NCBI RefSeq assembly: GCF_002105555.1
Contig: NZ_CP020612.1
Location: 647,001-711,000, forward strand
Source of the DNA: Paracoccus contaminans
GTDB taxonomy: Bacteria; Pseudomonadota; Alphaproteobacteria; Rhodobacterales; Rhodobacteraceae
DNA length: 64,000 bases
Direction of reading: 5' to 3'
The notes beneath the pieces are model-generated. The model was given only the letters and a program-made list of their open reading frames with translations, was not told the DNA's origin and made no database searches. Positions 27,236-38,956 of this stretch are shown here, piece by piece. Every line of letters begins with the position of its first letter. Positions within the stretch are counted from its first letter, which is position 1. The position numbers were made by a program, and so were the translations under genes.

Positions 27236-28120
27236 TTAGCGTATCTGCCCGGCGAATTCCGACCCGAAGGTCTGCTCGATGAAGGCGAACTGCGGCTCGA
27301 GCCGCCGGCGCAGCTCGGCGCGCACCTCGGGCGGGCAGGACAGATCCTTGCTTGCCGCAAAAACCTTGGCGGTCAGGTTCTGATAGCCGTGGGGGGCCAG
27401 GCCGCAATGCGCCTCGATGCGCCGCATCAGGGCTGCGGGGTTCGACGCGATCACCCCGAAGGGCAGGATCAGCAACTGCTCGGGCGGGAAATGCGCCGTC
27501 CAGCGCGGCACATAGGTTGCATAATCGCCCCTGTCATAAAGGACGCGATCCTCGATCTCGGCCATCCATGCGGCCACGGTTCGGGGGCGGCGGTTCCTGC
27601 GCGTCAGGTTCATCTTGAGCTGGCTGACCGCGCGATCAACCGGATGGCGGATGATATAGATGAACCTGGCCTTGGGCAGGAACTCGGCGACGAAGGCGAC
27701 GCCTTCCTCGGGCAGGGTCGAATATTCCGGGGTGATGTCGCAGGGCAGCGTGCTCTCGGGCGCGGGGGCGAAGACCTGTTTGTACCAGTGGTTGGTGAAC
27801 ATCTCGCCGCGGGTGATGCGGCCCAGCCATTCGTCCATCGCGGGCGGGACGGGCAGGCCCCTGGCGGCGAATCGCCGTTCCTGGTTCTGCCGGGCGCGCT
27901 TGAAATGCCAAGGCAGCCATTCGCGGTGTTCGGGGATGAAGCGGTGGTTGAAGAACTGCACTTCCTTGAAGGGCGGCAGCCAGACCTGCGGATGCTGGGC
28001 CAGCATCTGCGACAGCCAGGTGGTGCCGGCCTTCTGCGCCCCGATCCCGACGATCAGCGGCTTTTTCGGGGCGCCGGCCCCATCCCATCCGGGCAGGTCG
28101 GTCACGCGGGGCTTCCCCAC
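27236..28120 (-). CDS. Sulfotransferase family protein
   Basis: A 294-residue PAPS-dependent sulfotransferase. The 5'-phosphosulfate loop is [15 protein letters not shown] near residue 26, and the 3'-phosphate motif is [15 protein letters not shown] near residue 155. The Trp-rich [13 protein letters not shown] segment is typical of the carbohydrate (heparan-type) branch. The acceptor, perhaps a surface glycan or lipid, is not predictable. It overlaps the end of rimO by 19 bp. Confidence 0.88.
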   Translation of the reverse strand: MGKPRVTDLPGWDGAGAPKKPLIVGIGAQKAGTTWLSQMLAQHPQVWLPPFKEVQFFNHRFIPEHREWLPWHFKRARQNQERRFAARGLPVPPAMDEWLGRITRGEMFTNHWYKQVFAPAPESTLPCDITPEYSTLPEEGVAFVAEFLPKARFIYIIRHPVDRAVSQLKMNLTRRNRRPRTVAAWMAEIEDRVLYDRGDYATYVPRWTAHFPPEQLLILPFGVIASNPAALMRRIEAHCGLAPHGYQNLTAKVFAASKDLSCPPEVRAELRRRLEPQFAFIEQTFGSEFAGQIR

Positions 28121-29505
28121 AGGTCGTAATCCGATGCCTCGTCCACCGTCACCGGGATGATCTGACCGGGGCTGAGCGTGTCGAAGCCGGTGTCGATGAA
28201 CAGGTTGCCGTCAATTTCCGGCGCATCGGCCATGGTGCGGCAGGTCGCGCCCTCGGCATCGACGCTGTCGATGATGACCCATTGCCGGGTGCCGAGCCTG
28301 GCGGCCAGGCGGGCGGCGGAAATCGCCTGCGCCTTTTGCATGAAACGGTCCCAGCGGTCCTGCTTCACATCGTCCGGCACATGGCCGGGCAGATCATTGG
28401 CACGCGCGCCCTTGACGTTTTCGTATTGGAAACAGCCGACGCGGTCCAGCTGCGCCTCGTCCATCCAGTCCAGCAGATACTGGAATTCGGCCTCGGTTTC
28501 GCCCGGATAGCCGACGATGAAGGTGGACCGCAGCGTGATGCCCGGACAGGAGGCGCGCCAAGCGGCGATTTCATCCAGCGTGCGGGCGCTGGCTGCGGGG
28601 CGCGCCATGCGGCGCAGCACGTCGGGATGCGCGTGCTGGAACGGGATGTCCAGATAAGGCAGAACGCCCGACCCCGCCGCCGCCGTGTCCGCCATAAGCG
28701 GCACCAGCCCGCGCACATGCGGATAGGGATAGACGTAATGCAGCCGCACCCAAGCCCCCAGCGATCCCAGATCACGGGCCAGATCGGTGATATGCGCACG
28801 GTGGCCCCGTTCCTCGGCATGGCGCAGATCAACGCCATAGGCCGAGGTGTCCTGCGAGATCACCAGCAGCTCGCGCACCCCGTTTTCGACCAGCCGCTCG
28901 GCCTCGCGCATCACGGCATGGGCCGGGCGGCTGACCAGACGGCCGCGCAGGTCCGGGATGATGCAGAACTTGCAGTGGTGATTGCAGCCTTCTGAAATCT
29001 TCAGATAGGCATAATGGCGCGGGGTCAGCCGCACCTCGGACGCGGGCAGCAGGTCGATGAACGGATCGGGGCTGGGCGGAACGGCAGCATGGACGGCGTC
29101 CAGCACCTGTTCATACTGGTGCGGGCCGGTGACGGCCAGAACGCGCGGATGGGCGCCGGTGATATAGTCCGGCTCGGCCCCCAGGCAGCCGGTGACGATC
29201 ACCCGGCCGTTTTCGGCCAGCGCCTCGCCGATCGCATCCAGGCTTTCCGCCTTGGCGCTGTCCAGGAACCCGCAGGTGTTCACGATCACCGCATCCGCGC
29301 CCTGATAGGCGGGGCTGATCGCATAGCCCTCGGCCCGCAGGCGGGTCAGGATGCGTTCGCTGTCAACCAGCGCCTTGGGGCAGCCCAGGCTGACCATGCC
29401 GATCGTCGGCTGCCCCCCGCGCCCCAGGGCCGCGCGCGCCGGCCCATCCGAAAGGCGGGCGGCAGGGGCGATGTCGGGGCGCAGGCTGGGCGGGTTGAGG
29501 CTCAT
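28102..29505 (-). CDS. rimO: Ribosomal protein S12 methylthiotransferase
   Basis: Radical-SAM enzyme that adds a methylthio group to an Asp of ribosomal protein S12. Layout in 467 residues: UPF0004 domain starting [16 protein letters not shown] with its three Cys, radical SAM cluster motif [15 protein letters not shown], then a C-terminal TRAM domain (~400-467). I chose ATG 29505; an upstream in-frame start adds 41 residues that do not resemble the family. Confidence 0.95.
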   Translation of the reverse strand: MSLNPPSLRPDIAPAARLSDGPARAALGRGGQPTIGMVSLGCPKALVDSERILTRLRAEGYAISPAYQGADAVIVNTCGFLDSAKAESLDAIGEALAENGRVIVTGCLGAEPDYITGAHPRVLAVTGPHQYEQVLDAVHAAVPPSPDPFIDLLPASEVRLTPRHYAYLKISEGCNHHCKFCIIPDLRGRLVSRPAHAVMREAERLVENGVRELLVISQDTSAYGVDLRHAEERGHRAHITDLARDLGSLGAWVRLHYVYPYPHVRGLVPLMADTAAAGSGVLPYLDIPFQHAHPDVLRRMARPAASARTLDEIAAWRASCPGITLRSTFIVGYPGETEAEFQYLLDWMDEAQLDRVGCFQYENVKGARANDLPGHVPDDVKQDRWDRFMQKAQAISAARLAARLGTRQWVIIDSVDAEGATCRTMADAPEIDGNLFIDTGFDTLSPGQIIPVTVDEASDYDLWGSPA

Positions 29506-29609
29506 GCCCAGCCTATAGCGCAGCACCAAGGCCGTGGCAAAGCCGGGCGCGACGCCCGCACACGCAAAGCTGATTTTCCTTGCGCCGGCGCAGCGGACAC
29601 AATGGCGCC

Positions 29610-30050
29610 ATGAAGCATCCGTTCTCATTCCTGCTGGGCGCCCTGATGATCGCGGCTTTTGCCCTGCCCGCGTCTGCCGCCCCCCAGGGGCCGATCATCA
29701 TCCGCGACAACCGCGGCGGCAACGTGCTGGAAATGATGCGCTATCGGGAAAAGCTGGCCCGCTCGGGCCGCCGGGTCGAGATCCGGGGCAAGTGCAATTC
29801 GGCCTGCACGATGCTGACGACGCTGCCCAATGCCTGCCTGGGGCGCGGCGCCTCGATCGGGTTCCACGCGCCGCGCATCCCCAACACGACCATCATCCCC
29901 CCGCTGGTGGACGAGATCATGGCCTCGACCTATCGCGGCGGCATCCGCGAACGCTGGTATGCCGAATGGCGCCACTCGCTCAAGATCCACAGCATCAGCG
30001 CCAGCGAATATGTCCGGCTGGACCCGCAGACGCGCCTGTGCGCCCGCTAG
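29610..30050 (+). CDS. Small exported ClpP/crotonase-like protein
   Basis: A 146-residue protein with a signal peptide ([24 protein letters not shown]). The mature part has [19 protein letters not shown] and [15 protein letters not shown]. These resemble the predicted periplasmic Ser-protease-like proteins of COG3904, whose nucleophile lies in a Cys-x-Ser-Ala-Cys motif. It is shorter than those and lacks an obvious catalytic His/Asp pair, so activity is uncertain. Divergent from rimO, convergent with the ABC-2 permease gene. Confidence 0.75.
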   Translation: MKHPFSFLLGALMIAAFALPASAAPQGPIIIRDNRGGNVLEMMRYREKLARSGRRVEIRGKCNSACTMLTTLPNACLGRGASIGFHAPRIPNTTIIPPLVDEIMASTYRGGIRERWYAEWRHSLKIHSISASEYVRLDPQTRLCAR

Positions 30051-30056
30051 GGCGGG

Positions 30057-30814
30057 TCATTCCCGCAAGCGCCACCCGGTCAGGAAGATCCAGCGGATCG
30101 CCGCCAGCAGCACCACGATCATCGCCCCGACCGCCGCCAGCGACACCCCGACCGGCACATCGGCCAGATCGAAGAAGGCCCAGCGAAAGCCCGAGATCAG
30201 GTGCAGCACCGGGTTGAACCGCGCGATCACGTTCCAGGGCGCGGGCAGCATCGACGCCGAATAGAACGCCCCGCCCAGGAACACCAGCGGCGTGATCACC
30301 ATCAGCGGGATGATCTGAAGCTGTTCAAAGTTCTTGGCCCACAGCCCGATGATGAACCCCAGCAGCGAAAACGCCGTCGCCGTCAGCACCAGGAATGCGA
30401 CCATCCAGACCGGATGGGCGATATGGACGCCGACAAAGAAGAAACTGGTCAGCAGGATGATGACGGCGATCAGAATCGCCTTGGCGGCAGCGGCCCCGAC
30501 AAATCCCAGCGCAACCTCGATCCAGCCGGTCGGCGCGACCAGATATTCATAGATCGTCCCCGAGAACTTGGGGAAATAGATGCCGAAGCTGGCATTCGAG
30601 ACCGACTGCTGCAGCACCGTCAGCATCATCAGCCCCGGCACGATGAAGGCGCCATAGGGAATGCCCTCGACCGACTGGATGCGCCCGCCGATGGCCGCCC
30701 CGAAAACGACGAAATAGAGCGTCGTGGACAGCACGGGCGAGGCGACGGATTGCCAGATCGTGCGGAAAAAACGGCTCATCTCGTGATGAAAGATGGCGCG
30801 GACGGAAGGCCAGT

Positions 30815-30818
<4 letters not shown>
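30057..30818 (-). CDS. ABC-2 type transporter permease
   Basis: A 253-residue inner-membrane protein with six helices of the NodJ/YadH class. Diagnostic stretches are [15 protein letters not shown] and [16 protein letters not shown], the short loop before the last helices. It should pair with the ATPase encoded just upstream; their genes overlap by four bases. Such two-gene exporters move polysaccharides, drugs or heme-like compounds; the substrate is unknown. Confidence 0.9.
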
Positions 30819-31747
<929 letters not shown>

Positions 31748-32176
31748 GACAGGGCCTCATGCTGTGGCGACGTGGCCGGCGACCGCCGTTCCAGCCCGCG
31801 CCTGCCGATCTCCTAGGCAGGCATGGGCGCCTTGTCCAGCCGCGAGGGTCCGCCCCGGCCAGGGCCAGCAGGGCGCGCGGGGTTCCGGTCGTTCCGGTGC
31901 CCGCCTCTTGCGGGGTTGAGCCGACAGGCCGCTGCCCCGGCCCGGCGGCACGGCCTATGGGTATTTGAGCCAGAAAGAAGCCTGAATGTGCGCCCCGGCC
32001 ACCCCGCCGGTCAGGGCGGAACGGGCGTGTTTCATCCGATGACCGGGGCGGCTTCTCCCTGGGCGGTCATCGGCTCCCCAGCCTGTACCGCCCCAGCAAT
32101 CTGGCGCAGGAATCTCAACAGCGGGTTAACGCAGGCTTCTTTCTGGTGAAAATACCCATGCGGCCGCGCCGCAGGA
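31748..32176. other. Gene-free interval holding an inverted repeat
   Basis: No credible gene on either strand. Its right half carries a long inverted repeat, described separately. The left part must include the promoter of the divergently placed ABC-2 ATPase gene; no clear promoter boxes could be picked out. Confidence 0.6.
31956..32160. repeat. 29-bp imperfect inverted repeat around a 147-bp core
   Basis: The left arm 31956-31984 and right arm 32132-32160 match in 25 of 29 positions as reverse complements (shared parts ATGGGTATTT and CCAGAAAGAAGCCTG). The core is GC-rich with no open frame. The structure resembles a miniature inverted-repeat element or a pair of copies of an intergenic repeat. 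No target duplication was found. A related sequence (GGATATTTCCGTGCAGAAGA) lies at 5803-5822. Confidence 0.75.
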
Positions 32177-33010
32177 TCAGCCGCGCGGGCTGCGCGCCGC
32201 GGGCAACGCCAGCCCCGCCGCCGACATCAGCCCATCCGAGGCCGGCTCGATCGCCTGCTCGGCCGCAGCCACGACTTCGGCCGGATTCATGCCTGCCGGG
32301 ATCGCGGGCAGGAACTCGATCACCGCGCGCCCCGGCCTGATGCGGGCGCCCCCGCGCGGCCAGAACATGCCGCAGTTGACCGCGACTGGATGGACGGTCA
32401 GGCCGGTCGCCGCCTGGATGGTGCCCACGCCGTGCTTGTACTTGCGCAGCTCGCCCGGGCGGGTGCGGGTGCCCTCGGGATAGATGATCAGCTGGCCCAG
32501 CCCCTCGCCCTGACGGCGCTGCTGGATCTCGCAGATGATCTGGCGCATCGCCTCGGCGCCCCGCCCGCGGTCGATGGGGATGCAGCCCGCAAGGCGCGCA
32601 TAATAGCCCATGACCGGAACCCGCATCACCTCGCGCTTCATGACAAAGCCGCATTGCGGCACCGCATGCGAGATGGCGAGGATGTCCAGAAAGCTCTGGT
32701 GCTTGGCGGCAATGATCGCCTCGCCCGCGGGGGGCGTGCCGCGCAGCTCGACGGTGACGCCCAGGATGGTGCGCGCCGCGGCCAGCAGGCGCCCGGTCCA
32801 GACCACCGGCAGGACATGGGCGCGCGCCGGGTTGCGCCGGATCTGCGGCAGCCACCAAAGCCCCATGAACAGCGTCACCCCCGCGATCCACAGGTAATAG
32901 GCCGTCACGCGCAAAGGCCACAGGGCAGGCAGCGGGCGCGGTCGATAAGCCGCCGGGTCGGCCGCCCGCCCGCGCGCAAGCGCCCATCCGGGCCGGGCGA
33001 GGTCTGCCAT
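32177..33010 (-). CDS. plsC: 1-acyl-sn-glycerol-3-phosphate acyltransferase
   Basis: A 277-residue membrane acyltransferase making phosphatidic acid. An N-terminal helix (VTAYYLWIAGVTLFMGLWW) anchors it. The acyltransferase motifs are AAKHQSFLDIL (catalytic His and Asp of HX4D), GCIPIDRGRG, and IIYPEGTRTRPGE. Start ATG 33010 overlaps the ftsX stop by one base (TGATG), so it is the third gene of an ftsE-ftsX-plsC operon. Confidence 0.92.
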   Translation of the reverse strand: MADLARPGWALARGRAADPAAYRPRPLPALWPLRVTAYYLWIAGVTLFMGLWWLPQIRRNPARAHVLPVVWTGRLLAAARTILGVTVELRGTPPAGEAIIAAKHQSFLDILAISHAVPQCGFVMKREVMRVPVMGYYARLAGCIPIDRGRGAEAMRQIICEIQQRRQGEGLGQLIIYPEGTRTRPGELRKYKHGVGTIQAATGLTVHPVAVNCGMFWPRGGARIRPGRAVIEFLPAIPAGMNPAEVVAAAEQAIEPASDGLMSAAGLALPAARSPRG

Positions 33011-33998
33011 CAACGCACCTCGCGCAGCATCCGCAACGCGGCGGCGCGCGTGGCGACAAAGCCGACCAGCGCCCCCAGCGGCGGGATCAGCAGCGGCCAC
33101 AGCCAGCCCCAGCCGGAAAAGCCAAGGCCCGTCAGAAAGCCGCCCGCCGTCTGCATGTCGGGCAGCAGCGCGATCGAGATCATCCCCAGCCCGGTTCCGA
33201 TCGCCGTGCCCAGCGCCGCCCGCCGTGTCAGGCGGCGCACGAAGGCCTGCGCGATGGTCAGGTCGCGCGCCCCGATCAGGCGCATGACGCGGATCACCTG
33301 TCCGTTGGCAGCCAGCGCCACCTGCGCGGCCAGCGAGACGACCGCCGCCCCCGCGCCCCCGATCAGCAGCAGCGACAGCCAGCCCAGCGCCCGCAGCCGC
33401 GCGGCCGCCGACACCAGCGGCCGGCGCCACTGCGTGTGATCGTCCAGCACCGCCGCCGGCGCCTCTCCGGCCAGCCGCAGGCGCAGCGCCTCGGCCTCGA
33501 AATCGCTGCCGGTGTGGACCTCGATCAGCCGCGGCACCGGCAGCGCGTCCACCGGCACATCCGGCCCGAACCAGGGGACCAGCAGCGCGGCGACTTCCTC
33601 GCTGGTCAGGGCGCGCACCGATTGCACCCCGGGGGTGGTCTTCAGCGCCGCCTCGACCGCCGCTGTCTCGCCCTCGATCCGGTCGGCGGGGGCCGAGATG
33701 CGGACGGTGACGGTATGCGCCAGGCCCGCTTCCCATCGCTGGGCCAGCCGCCCGGTGGCTAGGGCCAGCGCGAGGGCGAAAACCGCCAGGAACGCCATGA
33801 CGGCCGCGGCAAAGACCGTCAGCCATGTCGTATAGCCGGCAGGCGGGACGATCCGGTCGGCCAGCCCGGCCTGCCGCCCCACCAGTCCCCGCCACAGGGT
33901 GGCAAGATCCAGCGCCCTCATGTCGGTTCGGGCCGGGCGGGGCGCGCGCCGCGCCAGGCCGCGCAGGCGTGCCGCCGCGCCGGGCTTGCGCGACGCGC

Positions 33999-34002
<4 letters not shown>
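33010..34002 (-). CDS. ftsX: Cell division protein FtsX
   Basis: A 330-residue inner-membrane protein that, with FtsE, couples division to control of periplasmic cell-wall hydrolases. One N-terminal helix (~60-83), an extracytoplasmic domain (~85-200) with ALTSEEVAALLVPWFG, then three more helices with VIRVMRLIGARDLTIAQAF. This is the FtsX topology. Its start overlaps the ftsE stop by four bases. Confidence 0.92.
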
Positions 34003-34673
<671 letters not shown>

Positions 34674-34679
34674 GTCGAA

Positions 34680-34686
34680 CCTCCTT
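34680..34686 (-). promoter_or_regulatory. Ribosome binding site fixing the ftsE GTG start
   Basis: Perfect AAGGAGG on the minus strand, six bases before GTG 34673; no such site serves the other in-frame starts. Confidence 0.8.
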
Positions 34687-34774
34687 GATCCGGCACGCTT
34701 GGCGGCCGGACGCACCGTTGATAGAACGTCCGCGCGGCGATGGAAACAACCGCCGAGCACGAGGAGAGCCCGCG

Positions 34775-35791
34775 ATGCGACTGGTCTGTCCGCGCTGCGG
34801 CGCGCATTATGAAATCGACGACACGGCCATCCCCGCCGCGGGGCGCGATGTCGAATGTTCCGCCTGCGAGCATGTCTGGCGCGCCGGCCGGCCTGCGGCG
34901 CCCTTCGACCCTGCCGCGCGCCCGTCGCTGAGCCGCCCGCTGAGCGACGACGTGATCGCCATCCTGCGCGAGGAAGCCTCGCGCGAGCTCGAGGTGCGCG
35001 CCAGCGAGCGGCAGGCCGTGCGGGCGGCGCCCCGGCCTGACGGGCTGACCCCGGCTGCCGGCGATGCCGCCCTTGAGACAGCCCCGCCCCCCGAGCGGCT
35101 GGCGCCGGCGCCGCCTGCAGAAAGCTGGCAGGCAATTGGCGACGCAGCCAAGGATGACCCTGCCGGGGCATCCGGCCCTTCGCCGGCCGCAGGGCTGGCC
35201 GATGCGGACCCGGCCCATGGGGCAGACGCTGCCGTTGGCGCAGCCCTGCCCGATGCGGGCCCGACCAAGACGGATCTGGCCAGAGCGGATGCGGCCGGGA
35301 TGGACGCAGCCGGGGCGGATCGCGCCGATGCCGCAGCGGCCAGCCGGGCCGATGCAATCGGGGCGGCCTTCGCGGATGAGGACGGGGCCGGCCCCGCCGA
35401 TCCGATCGGGGCTGGCCTTCCGCACGTGGGCGCCGCGGCCCGGCCCGCCGGCGATCCGCCGGCCGCAGGGCGCGCGGCGCTGCCGGACGCGCCCGCCCGC
35501 GCAGTGCCGCGCGCCGGGCAGGCTGTCGCCCCCGCGCCTCAGCCGCCTCGCCCTGCTGGCGCAGGACAGGGCCGCGATCGGGCGCGGGCGCGCCGCAGCC
35601 ATGATGCCGGCTATCACCTGGCCGTCATGGCGGCGCTGATCGCTGTGGCCCTCTATGCCGCCGCGCCGGGCGTGGCGGACAAGGGGCCTGTCGGTGCCAC
35701 GCTGATGCGATGGCATGTGAAGGTGGACGAGGGCCGGGGCTGGCTGGACGCGCGCGCGGATGCCGCGCTGGCCATGCTGGGGCTGCGCTGA
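34775..35791 (+). CDS. Zinc-ribbon (MJ0042-type) membrane protein
   Basis: A 338-residue protein that opens with a two-CxxC zinc ribbon, MRLVCPRCGAHYEIDD and later VECSACEHVW, as in the MJ0042 / zinc_ribbon_5 families. A long Ala/Asp/Gly-rich low-complexity region (~60-280) follows. One membrane helix lies near the C-terminus (YHLAVMAALIAVALYAA), with a short extracytoplasmic tail. ATG 34775 has a GAGGAGA ribosome site. Divergent from ftsE, a common Rhodobacteraceae arrangement. Function unknown. Confidence 0.85.
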   Translation: MRLVCPRCGAHYEIDDTAIPAAGRDVECSACEHVWRAGRPAAPFDPAARPSLSRPLSDDVIAILREEASRELEVRASERQAVRAAPRPDGLTPAAGDAALETAPPPERLAPAPPAESWQAIGDAAKDDPAGASGPSPAAGLADADPAHGADAAVGAALPDAGPTKTDLARADAAGMDAAGADRADAAAASRADAIGAAFADEDGAGPADPIGAGLPHVGAAARPAGDPPAAGRAALPDAPARAVPRAGQAVAPAPQPPRPAGAGQGRDRARARRSHDAGYHLAVMAALIAVALYAAAPGVADKGPVGATLMRWHVKVDEGRGWLDARADAALAMLGLR

Positions 35792-36265
35792 CGGGGCGGC
35801 CCCGGCCGGGTGACCCTTGCCAAAGGCAGAACGGCATGGGGGCCATCCTTTGCCGGTTCTTGCAGCAAGGATGACCGCCGAGGGTAAAGGGGGCGACGGT
35901 TGCGGGCGGGGACGCCGCATCGGCGTTGCAGGCTTGCAGAGCCGAAGGACCGCAGGGCTGCGAGGTTGCCGCGCCACAAAACCGCCGCGCTGAGGGGCTG
36001 CGGGCGAGGCAGGAACGGGGGGGCCGGCTTTGCTGTTCGGGGCGGCAGGATTTGCCGACTATGCAGCCGGCATCATCGGAACGCCTTTCAAGGGGCGACT
36101 GATCGCCAAGAACACCTATGGTGCCATGGGCGCATGGGTCCGATCAGCGGAACAGCGCCGGTCATGCCCCTTGGGCAAGGCCAAGGCCCATCCCGCCGCT
36201 GGCGGATGGCCGCATCCGGCGCCCCTTTGTGCAATGACGCGCAGGGAAAGGCATGTGCTGTCTGT
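35792..36265. other. 474-bp interval with no recognisable gene
   Basis: It separates the convergent zinc-ribbon and DUF4175 genes. Open frames exist but have shadow-like composition. One plus-strand stretch from 36030 (FADYAAGIIGTPFKGRL) reads slightly protein-like, yet I recognise no family. No repeat, tRNA or clear terminator seen. Confidence 0.5.
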
Positions 36266-38956
36266 TCAGAACGGGTCCAGAAGGCGGCCAAGATAGTCGC
36301 GTTCGCCCTGCGGCCGCTGCGGCTCGCCGGCACGACGCCTGATTTCGTCCTGCAGGGCGCGGGCGCGGCCCTCTTGCCGGGGGGCGTCGGCAAACGGCTC
36401 GCCCGTGACGATATTGCCGCCCTGGCCGCCGGTGCTGCGGCCCAGCGGATCGCGCCCGGGCAGGGACGAAGGCCCCTCCCCCTGGCCCTGGGCGCGGCCC
36501 TGATCGCCGCCCTCGCCGTTCTGGCCCTGTCCCTGCCGGCCGGGCTGGCCCTGCTGCCCCCCCTGGGCCGCGTTCAGGTCCGCCAGCGCGCGCATCCCCT
36601 CGCGCATCGCCTCGATCGCCTGCGCCTGCTGGTCCAGCGCCGCCGCGGCGTCTCCCTGGCGCAGGGCCTCCTCGGCTTTGTCCATGGCCTCGCCCGCGCG
36701 GCCGATCTGGCGCTGCGCCTCGTCCCCTTGGGGGGTTCCGCGGCCCGGAACCAGGCCGCCCTGCCGGCCCAGCTCCTGCCGGAGCGCGCGCTGGCGATCG
36801 GCCAGCGCAGATGCGTCGTCCGAAGGCGCGCTGTCCGCCTGCGGGCCGCCCGGCTGGCCCCTGTCCTGACTGCTCCCGTTCGGTTGGCCCTCGCCCTGCT
36901 GGCCGCCATCCTGCCGGCCCTCATCCTGCCGCAGGCTGCCGAAGGGATCGCGCTGGGCCTGGCGCAGGGCCTCGTCGGCCAGCTTCTGCTGGTCGCGCAG
37001 GGCCTCGCCCAGCCGCCGCTGCGCAACTCCGCCCCGGCCCTCTGCGCCCTGCCCGTCCGCCCCGCCCTCGCGCACCTGAAGGTTTTCCATCATGCGGTTG
37101 AACTGGTCCAGCAGCGCGCCGGCCTCGGCCATGCGGCCTTCGTTCATCAGGCGCTCGATCTCGTCCATCATCTCGGTGATCTGGTCGGCGCTGATCTGCC
37201 GGCCCTGCCGGGGGGCGCGGTCGAACCTTGCGGCCGGATCCTCGCCCCGCTGGGCCAGCATCCGGGTATAGGCATCCGTCGCCGCCTTGAGATCGTCCAT
37301 CAGCTTGCGCACCTCGTCGGGACTGGCCCCGCCGCGGATCGCCTCGGACAGGCGTTCCTGTGCCTGCCGCATCCGGGCAAGGGCATCGGACAGGCCGCCA
37401 TCCTCGATCAGGACGGCGGCGTCCCACAGGCTCGCCGCGAGGGCATCGCGCGCCTCGGGCGTCAGAGGCGGCCCTTCCAGCGTGCCGACCGCGCCCGCGA
37501 CAGCGCGCGCGGCGGCCGGGGGCACGGAACGGGCGGGCTGCCACTGCACCGCCCGCAGCAGCCGGGCGGTCCGGCCCGCGTTCTGGCGCGACCACAGCAG
37601 GTCGCGGCGCAGTTCGATCAGCGCCGCGGCCAGCGGGTCGAAAAAGCGCCGCCCCGGCAGGACCAGCGCGGTGGGCGGCGTCTGGCCGGTCTGGCCGATC
37701 CCGTCCGCAACGGCAAAGGTGGCGCGGACCGGCAGGTTGGCCCAGGGGTGGCGCGCGAGATCGGCGTTCAGCATGCCCTCCACGCGCTGGCGGCTGCCCG
37801 CGCCCGGCAGCGGCAGATCGAGGACCAGCGGCTCGCGCGGCTCGGGCGGGACGGCCAGGCCGAAGCGGCGATCCACGGCGGCAAGGTCCAGCACGAAGCG
37901 GGCGCTGCCGCGGACGACCGCATTGTCGTCCTGGGCGGAAAAGCCCTGCACCAGCCGCCCGTCCGCGCGCCGGGCGGCCAGCGCCGCAAGCTTGATGGCC
38001 GGCGGCGCGTCGGGGATGACGCTGACGGCAAGGCGGCGGCCGCCGATCTCGATCGTGCCGTCGCGCAGGGCGGAAAACCGCACCGCCCCAGGACTGGCGC
38101 TGGCACTGGCACTGGCACTGGCACTGGCACTGGCGCTCGCAGGATCGGCCGCGCCGCCCCCGGCACCCGCCAGCGGGCCGATGTCCTGCACGACCTGCAA
38201 TCCCTCGCCATAAAGGCGGATTGTGATCGCCGTCCCTTGTGGCAGGGTCAGCGCATCGGCATCAAGCGCGTTGAGATAGATCGCCGGGCGGCGGGTATGG
38301 GCCGGCGGCTCGGCCCAGCCTTCCCAGGCCGGCCCGGCAGGCAGCGGCCGATCCGGCGCATCATGCGCCGGACGCCAGCCCGAGGCCAGCGCCGCAAGCC
38401 CCTGCCCGGCCGGACCCGCGCCCCCGAACAGCAGCGCCATGCCCAGTGCCGTCATGGCCGTCAGCCGCAGCGCATAGGGATCGCGCCGCGCAAGCCCGGC
38501 ATCCGGGGGAACCATGCGCGCCAGGGCGGCGGCCCGGCGCGCCTGGGCCAGATGCGCGCGCCACAGACCGTCCGCCGCCGGGCCGCCCAGCGCCATCCGG
38601 TCGCCCAGCGCCGCCAGGGGGCGCCCGGCAAGGCGCCGGTCCACGCGCTCGGCCGCCTCGGCCGGGATGGGGGCGCGAAAGCCGCGCCACCCGGCCCCCA
38701 GCGCCAGCGCCACAAGCAGCGCCCAGCCCCCGCCCGCCCATGGCAGCAGCGCCGCCGGCAGCGCCGCGACCAGCCCAAGGGCAAGCGCGGCCAGCCCCAG
38801 CCCCGCCAGCGTCGCCGCCGGCCAGAAGCCGCGCGCCAGCCGTTCCCACCACAACCCCGCCTGCGTCAGCGCCACCGCCCGCCGCGCCGCCGCGGGCAGG
38901 GCCGGATCCTGCGCCCGGATACCTGCGGGGTCGTGAAGGGGAGGGCCGTCCCTCAC
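36266..38956 (-). CDS. TIGR02302/DUF4175 family membrane protein
   Basis: An 896-residue alphaproteobacterial protein of unknown function. Two to three membrane helices occupy ~40-165 (including LALGLVAALPAALLPWAGGGW). A large extracytoplasmic domain follows (~200-600) and then a Gln/Gly-rich tail with GQQGEGQPNG and GQGQNGEGGDQGRAQGQGEG. A Ser-Ala dipeptide run sits near residue 280. The start is GTG 38956, overlapping the lysA stop (GTGA). The argH-lipoprotein-lysA-TIGR02302 order is typical of the family Rhodobacteraceae. Confidence 0.88.
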   Translation of the reverse strand: MRDGPPLHDPAGIRAQDPALPAAARRAVALTQAGLWWERLARGFWPAATLAGLGLAALALGLVAALPAALLPWAGGGWALLVALALGAGWRGFRAPIPAEAAERVDRRLAGRPLAALGDRMALGGPAADGLWRAHLAQARRAAALARMVPPDAGLARRDPYALRLTAMTALGMALLFGGAGPAGQGLAALASGWRPAHDAPDRPLPAGPAWEGWAEPPAHTRRPAIYLNALDADALTLPQGTAITIRLYGEGLQVVQDIGPLAGAGGGAADPASASASASASASASASPGAVRFSALRDGTIEIGGRRLAVSVIPDAPPAIKLAALAARRADGRLVQGFSAQDDNAVVRGSARFVLDLAAVDRRFGLAVPPEPREPLVLDLPLPGAGSRQRVEGMLNADLARHPWANLPVRATFAVADGIGQTGQTPPTALVLPGRRFFDPLAAALIELRRDLLWSRQNAGRTARLLRAVQWQPARSVPPAAARAVAGAVGTLEGPPLTPEARDALAASLWDAAVLIEDGGLSDALARMRQAQERLSEAIRGGASPDEVRKLMDDLKAATDAYTRMLAQRGEDPAARFDRAPRQGRQISADQITEMMDEIERLMNEGRMAEAGALLDQFNRMMENLQVREGGADGQGAEGRGGVAQRRLGEALRDQQKLADEALRQAQRDPFGSLRQDEGRQDGGQQGEGQPNGSSQDRGQPGGPQADSAPSDDASALADRQRALRQELGRQGGLVPGRGTPQGDEAQRQIGRAGEAMDKAEEALRQGDAAAALDQQAQAIEAMREGMRALADLNAAQGGQQGQPGRQGQGQNGEGGDQGRAQGQGEGPSSLPGRDPLGRSTGGQGGNIVTGEPFADAPRQEGRARALQDEIRRRAGEPQRPQGERDYLGRLLDPF
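38094..38135. repeat. Hexanucleotide repeat CTGGC(A/G) x7 inside the DUF4175 gene
   Basis: Seven six-base units code for alternating Ser-Ala on the minus strand. Unit gain or loss stays in frame and would only lengthen or shorten a linker. Confidence 0.85.

Noticed and set aside
36030..36296. Possible small gene in the 35792-36265 gap
   Set aside because: No ribosome site, composition drifts to shadow-like, overlaps the DUF4175 3' end.
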